Shown in pieces: positions 11,401-23,400 of a stretch of DNA of 64,000 bases. The position numbers and the translations under genes were made by a program. A model generated the notes under the pieces. It searched no databases. It was not told where the DNA came from and worked only from the letters and a program-made list of their open reading frames with translations. How positions within the stretch are numbered: the stretch's first letter is position 1; every line of letters begins with the position of its first letter. Source of the stretch: Pisaster brevispinus (taxonomy: Eukaryota > Echinodermata > Asteroidea > Forcipulatida > Asteriidae); NCBI GenBank assembly GCA_023634235.1, contig JAMKCF010000023.1, positions 4,005,001 through 4,069,000 on the forward strand, read 5' to 3'.

Positions 11401-14400
11401 TGGGATACTTTTCTAAACCTTGTTCTCCTATTTATGGTGGCCAATTGGCATCGATCCTTCAAAATTCACTTAAACTTAAATTGGGATACTGTTCTAACCA
11501 ATCTTCTCATAGTTACGGTGGTCAATTGAAATCAAAACTGCTCGCATAAACTATCCAAATCAATTTAGACCACATGGAGGAATGAAAGACATTGATAAGG
11601 TCACCAAAAGCAAAACCGCTCAGAATTCGTATGGACCTCATTTTGAGGATGGCGATACCAAAGGTCCCAAATGGGGTATATGAGTGAAAATGACACCTGT
11701 TATTGTTTACTATTCTTATATTTGAGTGCTGTGTATACAGAAAGACAGCATCGCTCGTAATACACTGATCCTTATAGGAGCTATGTCGTCATGATCAAGG
11801 TAGGCCTGTGGCTGTACACAGAATTACAAACCTGCAACCAGTCAATGCACGCACACGCTTCCTCCGTATCATATCTATGGAGAGGGCGTGTGCATGCTGT
11901 AGCTGGATGAGCGTTCATAGTACAGCCACAGGCCTGCTTTGACCATGAGGACACAGCCTCTTTAATACACGGCTGAAAAATCAATTACACCGCAGGCATT
12001 TTACGCATTCAATCCGTTGAATTGCTTGCAAACAACTCAATTGTCCGGTGGCAAATATTCTGCATGAGTTACGTGAAAAGGAAACACTGGCTCAGCCCCA
12101 CCGCGAGGATCGCTGTGTTTTAGATTAATCCTTTTCTATAAGAAACAGTTACTAACTCTACTAACAATGGGCACTATTGGTGCCTCCCCCCTGTCCTCAG
12201 ACATATAATGCTGAGAAAACCTACACGGATACTTTGAAGTATTTGAACATAGCATTCACGGTCCTCTTCACTATCGAGGCCATCCTGAAGCTAATTGGGT
12301 TTGGACCAAGGGTAAGATTATGCAAGACTACCACCTCCTGAGTGTGATTATCACAAAATCATGAGCAACATCATTCTCCTGGGCTATGCTCTTCCACCAT
12401 CCATCTTAGCTAAATCATCCTCTGGTGCCACTGTCATTAGTTGTTTCTGGCGTCAATGTTGTCGTCGTCGTCGTCGTTGTTGTTGTTGTTGGCATGACGT
12501 AGCCATGCTCTCATTTGTTTTTTAATTGTTCAAAAGAGACCATGTATTTCACTTACAAACTTTTATCTGCTGAACTGTAAACACTTTTGAAATGCATTCG
12601 AGTTCATATGAAAAGCAAATTCAACTTGTATGATCACTGCAGAAGTCAATTTTATCAGTATTCAAAGTAATTTAGTGGTGCAAATTCAAGTTGATGTTAT
12701 GTCTTTATCAGACAGAAATTTGAATTGAAACACATGAACTCTTTTAGTTTCCCATGCATGTTGTCAATCATTTTCATCCAATTGTGTATTATTTTCTTTT
12801 TTCTTTTCTTTGAAATACCTCCTCTATCCTCCTTTTCCATCACCCCCCCCCCCCTCACCCCCCTCCCCCGATTCCATCTCCATCAATTTTTTCGATCACC
12901 CAGCAATATAAAGCGTCAGAAGAGTACGTAAATGTCCTAGCTTACCTCAACATCGCCTTTACGGTTCTCTTCACTATTGAGGCTGTTCTTAAGCTTATTG
13001 CTTATGGTCCAAAGGTACACAGATCTCTATCAATTCATCTTCTTTAACCCCCATTTTGAGAATGAACCAATCCAGATTTGGCCACACCCACTTTATACTA
13101 TCCATCAACCACACCCATCGGGTGATTTCAACGTCTCATGCAAGCAGTATGCTAACATCTACTTTCTTCTCTGTGGTAAAAGTAAAACTAGTATTAAATG
13201 TTCATAAAGTTTGGCAACGTACATTCATTAGTTGAAGAGCTTTCAAGGAAATCGTTCAGAATCTCGATTTTTTTATGAGGTGAAAGTTAAACCAGGCTGA
13301 TGGTCAAGAAGGCCAGTCTCATGACTGTCGAGTCATTTTTTTAGCAAAATAAATGCAGGTCAATTATCCAACCTTGATTGACCAATAAGAAACGCCTAAA
13401 GCAAATTAATTCAAGCTCCGCCCACCTTGATGAACGGGGCAGAATACCTAATCCGGATTGGTGCATTGTGTTTTGAAATAAACAAGTTTTATTAAAACAA
13501 CTCTTGAACAACCTGTCTAACAGAGTTTCTGACAGCAATGTTTTTGATAATTTGTGAATAACCACATTTTGTGAGATTTGAATGTGCATTTCAGAATTTG
13601 TCGTACTTGATTTCAAAATTTCCTTTCTTTCAAAAACATGGGGCATTGTTTGAATATGCAATGAGTTTTTAAAATGTACCCATCGTTACCTGAATTTGAC
13701 CTTTAACCTTTGTATATTGAAATGTCCAAACTCATGACCCATGCTCAATGGCTGATGATGCATGAATAAGCCTACTTTGCAAAAAAGCATTGCATATGCA
13801 TGAGGTGCTCTTAATTTATATATTGGAACAATTCATTTTGTGTGCAGGTACATTCATTGCATTGTTTTCAATCATTTGATGTTTGTGGCCAATCATGCTC
13901 GGTGTATGGTCTACATTGTTTATTTTTCATAACCTAAAGCTCTTTCAGACTCTACTTTTTGTATTGCTTAATTTGTTGGTTCAGGAGTAAAGGATTGTTA
14001 CCACAGTTTGTGCGGATTTCATAAAATTGGCTCTGCTTGTTTTGGAGCTCCTCATTATTGTAGTTCATTGATCAAAACTGGTCTCCAAGCTAATTGTTTG
14101 GCAAAAAGAACCACCAAGAGAAACATTTGTGGAATTATGTTATCAAATGTAAACACATTTTTCATTATGAAATTGCAATTAAGAGCCGTATATCATACTA
14201 CTGAGCCAACATATTAATATTTGATCAATCAATTCAAAGTGTACACATATATAAAGTCACAACAAACTCATATGATTTCACTAACGATAAGCACCACTTT
14301 TGCATCAAAACGGAAGTAGACTGCGGAGGAACTATTCTTGAAAACATTTAGCAATCTCTTGAAGAGCTTGCTTACAGGAAATTTGTTATTTGCCTCTGAT

Positions 14401-17400
14401 TGGAGAGAACTGACCAAAGCATGAACTAAAAATTTTCAGCATCCGGTTTGACTAATGTTCAACTGTGACTTTGTTGTGATTGCGATGATGTGCTCTATAA
14501 TTAATCGTTTCTTTTCTGTTCTTATTTGGAAAAAATGCAAAAAAAAATCCAGGGGATATTACTGTCTATCTGCCCGATAACTAGTGGGCTATCATTAACC
14601 AATATCATGAGAGTTAAAAGGACATATTTGTTTTTAAAAATGAGATTTTTTTTTTTTTGATTTTTTTTTTTTCAAACAAAATTGTAGTAACTGTCAAACG
14701 AGGCATATTGTGAGCACTTGCTGACACATTTTAATATGTCCATAATCGTAACCTCATCGTACATACTGGGCCCAATTTCATAGAGCTGCTAAGTACAAAA
14801 ATTTGCTTAGCATGAAATTTCTTCCTTGATAAAAACAGGATTACCAACCAAATTTCCACATGATTTTCAGGATAAGCAAACAACAGCTGACTACCAGTAA
14901 CAAGCAATATGCAACACATGGAAATTTGGTTGGTAATCTTGTTTTTATCAAGGAAGAAATTTCATGCTAAGCAAATTTGTGTGCTTAGCAGCTCTATGAA
15001 ATTGGGCCCTGGTCAGTTCATATGCCATAAGATGCTAAGCTGGACCATGCCACATGGGGATGTCAGTCAACATGGGACAGTGGATGGTTAGAACGGGGTG
15101 TGGGTTCGAATCCCGGTCATGACACTTGTGTCTTTGAGCAAGACACTTCACTATAATTGCTTCTCATCACCCAGGGGTGAATAGGTACCTGTGAGGGCAG
15201 TGATGGTTCTTGTGATTGATTTAGCTTAGTGCGCTACATATTTGGCAGCACAGGCTGTATACTCCCAAGGGAGCTGAGATAGTTTAAGGAATGAAATAAA
15301 TGGCCCAGTGACTAAGGGGTAATAGTGTTTGAAGAGCAATGGTTATTTGCGTTATGTAAGTGGTACCCACAAATTATCAGTGCAGAAATTAGACAGTGAT
15401 ATACCTCTGCTACAATGTCTTCATTGATTTTCATTTTATCTCTCTTGACTTCTTTTTCTTCCAAAAACTCTCTCAAATTCAGTATTATTTGCAAAAAAAA
15501 ATCAAAATATTATTTTTCATCAGTCATTGGCACATATGTCATTGTTTTGGGTCATTTTTTTTTTCATTATTTACTGGACCCCTATCCTCAGAAAATATAT
15601 TCTACTTTGAATGTCAAAAGTAATTTATGAAGTGAAAAAAAAACTTGATTAATTGCGGCCGTTTTTAAAACTACTTTTTCGATCTGTCTTTCATTTCACC
15701 AATTTCTTTCTCTCGTGTCATCCTGTTTACTATAAGCCGTATGGCAAGATTTTTGTGTGTGTGAACTTATGGAATCTAAACTTTTTATATAGAACTACTT
15801 CCGAGCAGCGTGGAACACATTCGACTTTATCACAGTGCTAGGGAGCATTGCCGACGCTATTATTACTCAAGTCGGGGTAAGTATACCTCAAAATACCCCC
15901 CCCCCCCCTCCCATTCCTAGTTTTGAATAATTCCATGTAGTTGATATACTTTTTAGTTTACTTTTGTGGTTTTAAGTCAACTTTGTTTGGTGTAAATAAG
16001 CCCGGTATTTCAAGAAAAGGTCCAGTATTTTAAAAAAGGTTTTGAAGGCAGGGTATACTTTGGGTAATTGTGAAAGACCAGTATCCTCACTTGGTGCATC
16101 CCAGCATATGCCTCGGGGAATAACAAAACTGTGAACATTTGGGCTCAATTGGTCATCGAAGTTGCAAGAAAAGAATGACAGAAAGAAAAACAAACCTTGC
16201 ATAAGTTGTGTGCTTTCAGATGCCTGAGAAAGACTTCACGCCTGAAACCTTTCTCAGATTCAAATTTTCTGGGGAAACATTATTTCTTTCTCTAAAACTA
16301 CATTACTTCATGGGGGGGGGGGTGTTCTTACAAAGTGTTATATCATCAACAGCTCTCCAGTGCTATTTACCAAGTTAGTTTTTATGGTCCTTAATTTGTA
16401 GAGTAATTACCAAAAGTATCCCCTGCCCATAAGGACTTTGTAGCGAAAAGTGCATCTGCCATGTACTGTTATCAAGCTTTCGATGGGAGACTTTGGGAAA
16501 ACTAGGTGGCAGCAGACTTAACAAGTAAATTTCCATTGTTTAAGTAGTTCTGAGCATGCGCACATTACCGAGAACAATGGCTTTACCTGGTGAGTCTGCT
16601 GCCATCTAGCGTCCAAAACGTCCCCCATTAAGTGTACTGTTTAGTTGAAATGATGTTCATTCTAAAATCTGGGATAAATTTATAATTTTTTCCCCTCATT
16701 ATTTATTTCCAAGTTAAGGACTATGAAAGTACAAATTGAAAAACTTGATTCTACATAAAGTACAAGGCAAAACAAAACCAACCTTTTTAGATGTCCAAAC
16801 CCAAATACTAATTTCATGGATCTTCGTGGAATAGATAAACTCTCTAAAAGAAATTGTCAAAGAATTTGGCAAGGTGTAGTTGTCGTCAGAATTGTGTAGG
16901 ATTCCCTTAAGAAGTGTTATGAAAATTGTAGTTAGTAGACACTTGTGTATTGAGCTTTACCATGCCGTGACCAACTGTGCCTGCTTCCTTGAATAGTACC
17001 TATAAAGTATAACACAAATACATATAAGGAGCCAGACTAATTGCACCACCTACCTCGTATCGGTTAAAACAAAAAGGCCATATCCGAATTGGGGGCTACA
17101 GCTGTTGCTTAGGGTGTTGCTAAGGGTGTTGCTAAGGGTGTTGCAGCTGTAGCCGTAGTTGCAGCTGTAGCCGCTATTTCGGACACAACCTTAGATAGCA
17201 ATGATACCCTTATGCCTCATGCTAACTGCGTTGATCTGTATGCGATCAAGCTGAATGAGTCATTTGTCAGAAATATTCTGGAGAAACAGGCCAACAGGGG
17301 TGAAGTTATCAGGAATATTGTTTGTGTAAATTTAAATGACAAAATACATCTTATTTTATATTGAGATAAGAGGGCAGAGCTTCATTGTATCACACTCTTC

Positions 17401-20400
17401 ATACATAGCTAATCATATTTGTCATTCTAAGTGGTAAAAATCATAAAACAACCAACGCTGATTAAGCTAGTGTAACTATGCATGCAGAGTGCAATTTGTA
17501 GTCATTTTTAGAATTAACCATATTATTAATTTAATCAAATCTACTGATGATTCTATCGAAACTTGAACGCGTGATAAAACTTTGTTAATCTGCCGAGAGA
17601 ATCTTGTGGTTAAGTTGTGGCAAAAATTATGACCGACAACATGACCTGGTGTAAGAGACGGATGAGAAAGTCAACTGAAAGTTAACTCATCCAAAAGAGA
17701 GGTGGGGTTAAATTGTGCAAATTTTGACCAGCCTGTAATGAGACCTAGGGCCTCATAACTTGCTGTTAAAGGCAGGGTATACTTTTGGTAATTGTCAAAG
17801 ACCAGTACCCTCACTTGGTGTGTCCCAACATATGCACCACATAACAAGCCTGTGAAAATGTGGGCTCAATTGGTCGTCAAAGTTGCAAGAAAATAATGAA
17901 AGGAAACAACACCCTTGTTGCATAGAATTGTGTGCTTTCAGATGCCTGAGAAAGGTGTCATGGTCTTGGATTCAAATTTTGGGGTGAACGATTACCTGTT
18001 TGTCTAAAACTACATTGCTTCAGAAGGGGGTCGTTTCTAACAATGCTTTGTGATATCAACAGCTCTCCAGTGCTCTTTACCAAGTACCAAAAGTACATCT
18101 TGAAAAACGAAAAACTTGTTCTTTGTTGAGAAAGAAAAGACATGTTGAATTCTACATGACCTTCCTCCATTGGTTGGACGGTTGGTTTAGTCTCCTCGTT
18201 CTTACAGCAGGCCACTGTGGTCAGGGAATCCTGGGATATTACACCCCCGTTTCTCCGCCCTCCTAACCCCTCCCCCATCCTTAGGGCCCCTAATAAAACT
18301 AAACTCTCTGTATGCATTATTTATAACCCCCCCACATCCAGTGCATGCTCGTATAATTTTTTTTTTTTGTCTCTGATTTTTCCCTCTTGTAGACTGTAAG
18401 TATAGCGTCAATTCCATCCATTCACCCTCTGTCGGAAATCCCCTTCTCTGTTCCCTAAGGGGGGGGCCAACCATCCACCCCTCTCACCATGAAGCCACCC
18501 CTAAGCCATCGGCTAGACAGACCTCATTCTGCTGACGTAGCTATGCTACCTGTCGCTGTTACTGAGGGTGGTTGACTCTGTAGTATCCGTAACCTGTTTT
18601 TACGTTTTCTCATCAAATTTAACGGTTGTATAACTTGTTTTTGTCAATAACCTCTTTTGAGTTCAACCATTTGCACAGCATCTCAGGAATGAAAACAAAA
18701 ACCAAATAAAAACCCAGCAGTAATATTTTGGACGCTTAACTTATTTAAACAGAAAGCCTTTTAAAACTCACACAGTGATTGAATAAGACTAATCAAAGTT
18801 AAATGTATACAAGAAGTAGAAAGAGATTTATTAGGTTGAAAAAAAATCTTCCCAAACAAAGTGACTCTATAAAGCTGAGTTTATACCAAGTTTGTCCAAT
18901 GTGAAATTCGCTTAGTTTTTGTAATTTTCATCAAGTGTAAACCAGGCTTAAGAAGCCAATCTCAACAAAGAATGTAATTATTAAATTTTCCGCATTCAAA
19001 ACTACTGTCAAATGTGAAAAAATTCTAGCCTTCAGCATTTGAATGAAGTTTTAAAGAAGTAGTAAAATTGTTTTTTAAAAGATACCTGATGAATATTCAA
19101 ATGGATTTGATTGCGCATAATATGAATATTATTACTTTTTTCCCTTGGTCAGGAGGGTTTCATTAATCTCAGTGTCTTGAGGTTGTTCCGTGCAGCTCGG
19201 TTGATCAAGCTGCTTCGTCAAGGGTCCTCCATTCGAATCCTCCTCTGGACGTTCGTACAATCATTCAAGGTAAGTCGGTGTTACTGACTGAAGGGGGAGT
19301 GGTCAGGACCTCCTTACCAAGGGGTAGTGATTAGAAAGAAAAGATGAATAGACCCCTTCAGATGACGTCACACTCTCAAACAGCGCCCTCACTGACGCAA
19401 GAGGATGCACATCATCGGACAATAGCTGTTCATTGTGTGTAAAAATGCGCCAATGACCTCCGCGTACCATCAGCATCACACGTTATGCAAGGGGTCTATC
19501 CAGAAATCTTCTTCGCGGCAGTAGAATAAATAGCAAGACAAAGTTCTCAAAGAACAAAATCTACACAGCAAAGTAGATACACACACATGGTGTTACGGCA
19601 AACTGAATATACATTGATACCTCACCGTGTAATGCCTCAAAACCCATCAAAGATTAATTAATGTAAAAGTCAAAACAGGTTGCCTTGCAAGACCTCTTTT
19701 GACCTTGTGTGTCATTTTTAAGAAAACACACCACCTCCAACCTTTGAAAAGCTTTCTAGTGAATAAGATTTCACAAATACTTGCTAATTACTTTCTTTTT
19801 TTCTCTTTTTGTATGCAAGTTCTCCCCCAAACAAGGCTAAAAGCCACTCTTGGTAAGGGGCGGCAAGAAGAAAATATTTAAGATGAAAATAACTTGGGGG
19901 AGCTGAAGGCTGGAATTGATATTCCTTTTAAAACAGTCTAGATTGTAGGATGGAGGGAAGCATGTGCCAAGCAAGGAGTTCCAAAGAGATGCAGCACAGG
20001 GAATAAAGCTGTTGGAATGGCTCTTTGTTCTGCATCTCGGCAAAGCTAGAGTGTATGGGTGAGAAGAAGCAGACGGCCTTATATCATGCTCAAACATCCT
20101 GATAGGAGGAACCAGGTCGGACACTCTGGTGGCACATTCACCATGAAAATATCTGTAGGAAAGACAGAGGCTGACCACAGACCTGCGGTGGGAAAGGTTG
20201 TAACGTTGCAGTAATAAGTGAAATGATGAAGTTCTCCTTGTTTTTGTTTACAGTCACTGCCTTGGGTCTGTCTTCTAACATTCATGCTGTTCTTCATCTA
20301 TGCAATCATTGGCATGCAGGTAGGTTCCATACCAATCACATCCCCAGGGTCCAATTTCATAGAGCTGCTCAAGCAGCTTAACAATTTCCTGCTTAGCAGA

Positions 20401-23400
20401 AATGAGCAGGATACCGGTCACAAATGGTACATGTGGCATTGTATTTTGGTTGGTAACCTTATTCCGGTAAGCAACCTTATTCTGGTAAGCATAATTGTGT
20501 TGTGCTTAGCATATTTGTTATGCTATGCGAAACTTTGTGCATGTTTTTCGTTTTGGAACGGCACTAACTGTCAAAATTTGTTCAAAGAAAGTGCCTGTCC
20601 ATCGCAGGTTATTCCCCAGCTCTCGCCAGTACCCATTTGTACTCCTTGGTGGAGAGAAGCTATTATGATAAAGTGCCTTGCCGCTCGGCCACGACACCCC
20701 ACTAAAGTGTGTGTGCCTAACCGCAAAAGCTTGCCCAAACGTTTTTGTCGTGGTAATCTAAACAACCAATTGGACATTGAGCTTTCAGTTTTGACTGAAC
20801 AAACAGACATTATTCAATGAGCAAAAGGCATATATTTTGTTGCCGTTAGTTTCTTTCATCTATTATTTGATTAACAAACATAACTGAAGTTCGCCGGTGA
20901 CGCTGTCTTTCCTGTTATGTTCCTTGGGGGGGGTCGTCGATGACTTATTCTCTTACAGATCTTTGGCAATATCAGCAGAGCAGACGACAGCAAAGCCATT
21001 AATCGTCATAACAACTTCAGCAACTTCTTCATGGGACTTATACTGCTGTTCAGGTAGACTGGCCTAGCATTACGCTATGTCATGCATGGATGGGTCAGAA
21101 ACAAATCTGTTGCTACGGTTACCAAGGAGGGAAAAATATCCCCATGTCCAGGGCTTTGCAAAAGGCGTAATTTTTACAATTGATCAATAGGAGCACCGTG
21201 GGATAGAGGTTACATCAACCCCCAAGTAACATTTCCTAAGTATACAGAGTTCAAATCTTTCCTACGTAAGGAATCAAGAATCAAGTGACCAAGTTTTCCA
21301 GCTATCCCACCATCGTGTTGATATTCAAGTCAACAAGGATACATCAGCGCCACCTGAATAGCCATTTTTCTCCTCGGTAACCATGGCAATAGATTAATCA
21401 ATCCTTCATGGCAGCCATTTTTCTTTCTTATCATTTCATCATCCTTTGCTTTTTACATCCGTCTCATGATTATTTTCCTCTTTTTCCATTTGCATCAATT
21501 TTTTTCCCCTTCTATCCCTTCCCCTTGCTTCTGTCCGACCCTTTCATCGGTACTCTGCATGCCACGCAGATTTTTGGTACTATCAGGATAGATGATTCGA
21601 CCGGTATCACGAGTTACAATCATTTTCATGATTTCATCACCGCGCTTTTATTATTGTTCAGGTAAAAATAAGGTAGCATGCATGCAAACCCAACCCTAGT
21701 TTACAGTCGGACTAATTGCTACTAATCCATGCAGCTTGGTTTAGTGTTGCTTGTTAGCTAGAAGCAGCAAAACAACCGAGTACGGTAGTCTGTCAAAGAA
21801 ACATTCGCAAGCTTTGTTACCAGATGGCTTTGAAGTTAACCTACAATGTAAGGTTAAAAGTATATCTAGCTTTAGTGGAACTGCAAAAAAAAAGCGAAGG
21901 AGCGAAGTGGATGAAAATTTAGCCACTCTGGCTAAACAAACATTTCTAAGCCGTGGCTAAGAATAAAAATGCTTGTGATGTTCACACTGGTTTGTAGGCT
22001 AAATGCAGCCCTGGTAGGATGTAAGTCTTTCAGGGTAGTATAAAAGAGACTGACGTCCTACCAGGGGCTTGGATAATGGTAGTGCAGTGGAGACTGATGT
22101 CCTTCCAGGCATGCCAGGGGCTTGGCTAATGATAGCCCAGGTTGGAAGTCGGTCTCTGTGGTAGTGCAGTGGAGACTGATGTCCTACCAGGGGCTAGGCT
22201 AAAGGTAGCCCTGGCTGGAAGTCGGTCTCTGTGGTAGTGCTGCGGAGACTGATGTCCTACCAGGCATGCCAGGGGCTAGGCTAAAGGTAGCCCTGGCTGG
22301 AAGTCGGTCTCTGTGGTAGTGCAGTGGAGACTGATGTCCTACCAGGCATGCCAGGGGCTAGGCTTAAGGTAGCCCTGGCTGGAAGTCAGTCTCTGTGGTA
22401 GTGCTGCGGAGACTGATGTCCTACCAGGCATGCCAGGGGCTAGGCTTAAGGTAGCCCTGGCTGGAAGTCGGTCTCTGTGGTAGTGCAGTGGAGACTGATG
22501 TCCTTCCAGGCATGCCAGGGGCTAGGCTAAAGGTAGCCCTGGCTGGAAGTCGGTCTCTGTGGTAGTGCTGCGGAAAATGATGTCCTACCAGGCATGCCAG
22601 GGGCTAGGCTTAAGGTAGCCCTGGCTGGAATTCGGTCTCTGTGGTAGTGCAGTGGAGACTGATGTCCTACCAGGGGCTAGGCTTAAGGTAGCCCTGGCTG
22701 GAAATCAGTCTCTGTGGTAGTGCAGTGGAGACTGATGTCCTACCAGGCATGCCAGGGGCTAGGCTTAAGGTAGCCCTGGCTGGAAATCAGTCTCTGTGGT
22801 AGTGCAGTGGAGACTGATGTCCTACCAGGGGCTAGGCTCAGGTCTTAGTACAGTGTTGTATGTTTTAAATGTCTAGAAATCAAGATTTAAATGTCTGAAA
22901 TAATTTCTGGGAAGCATTTTGTTGTCTTTATCAGTCAAGTTTAGTGTACTAATTGTGTTCTTTGTGGGATTTGAGCAGTTCAAGTTTATCATGTCCTTAG
23001 TGCTTCAAAGTTCTGGATATATTCGTAACTGGACTAATTTATATTCTAAAAAGTGTAAGAGTAATCATTTGTAACCAGGTGGTCTGATCAAAATTAAGCT
23101 TCTAGTATTTTATGTTTTATTTCTTTTGCATGGTTGATATCTTGTTGTGTCCTAAACAAAGTTGTGTTGGTCCGTTATGTTTGGTTGGTCTACAGTAACT
23201 CTGATTGGACTTTGAGCTGATTGGTTGCTTTTCTGGTTGGTCTTAATTTGATTGGTCAGTCTTGCTTCATTTGATTGGGTTCTTTGTCCAATGAAATGAA
23301 GACAGGCTTGACCTTAATCACTGTGGCTAGATTGAAACCACGGTCAATGTGTTTGTCTACCACATTGTGATTGGTCCGTAGTTATTTAGTTGTTCATTGG

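Noticed and set aside
22030..22845. CRISPR-like regularly repeated structure
   Set aside because: Head-to-tail minisatellite without unique spacers, in an animal intron. The same reasoning applies to the other arrays.
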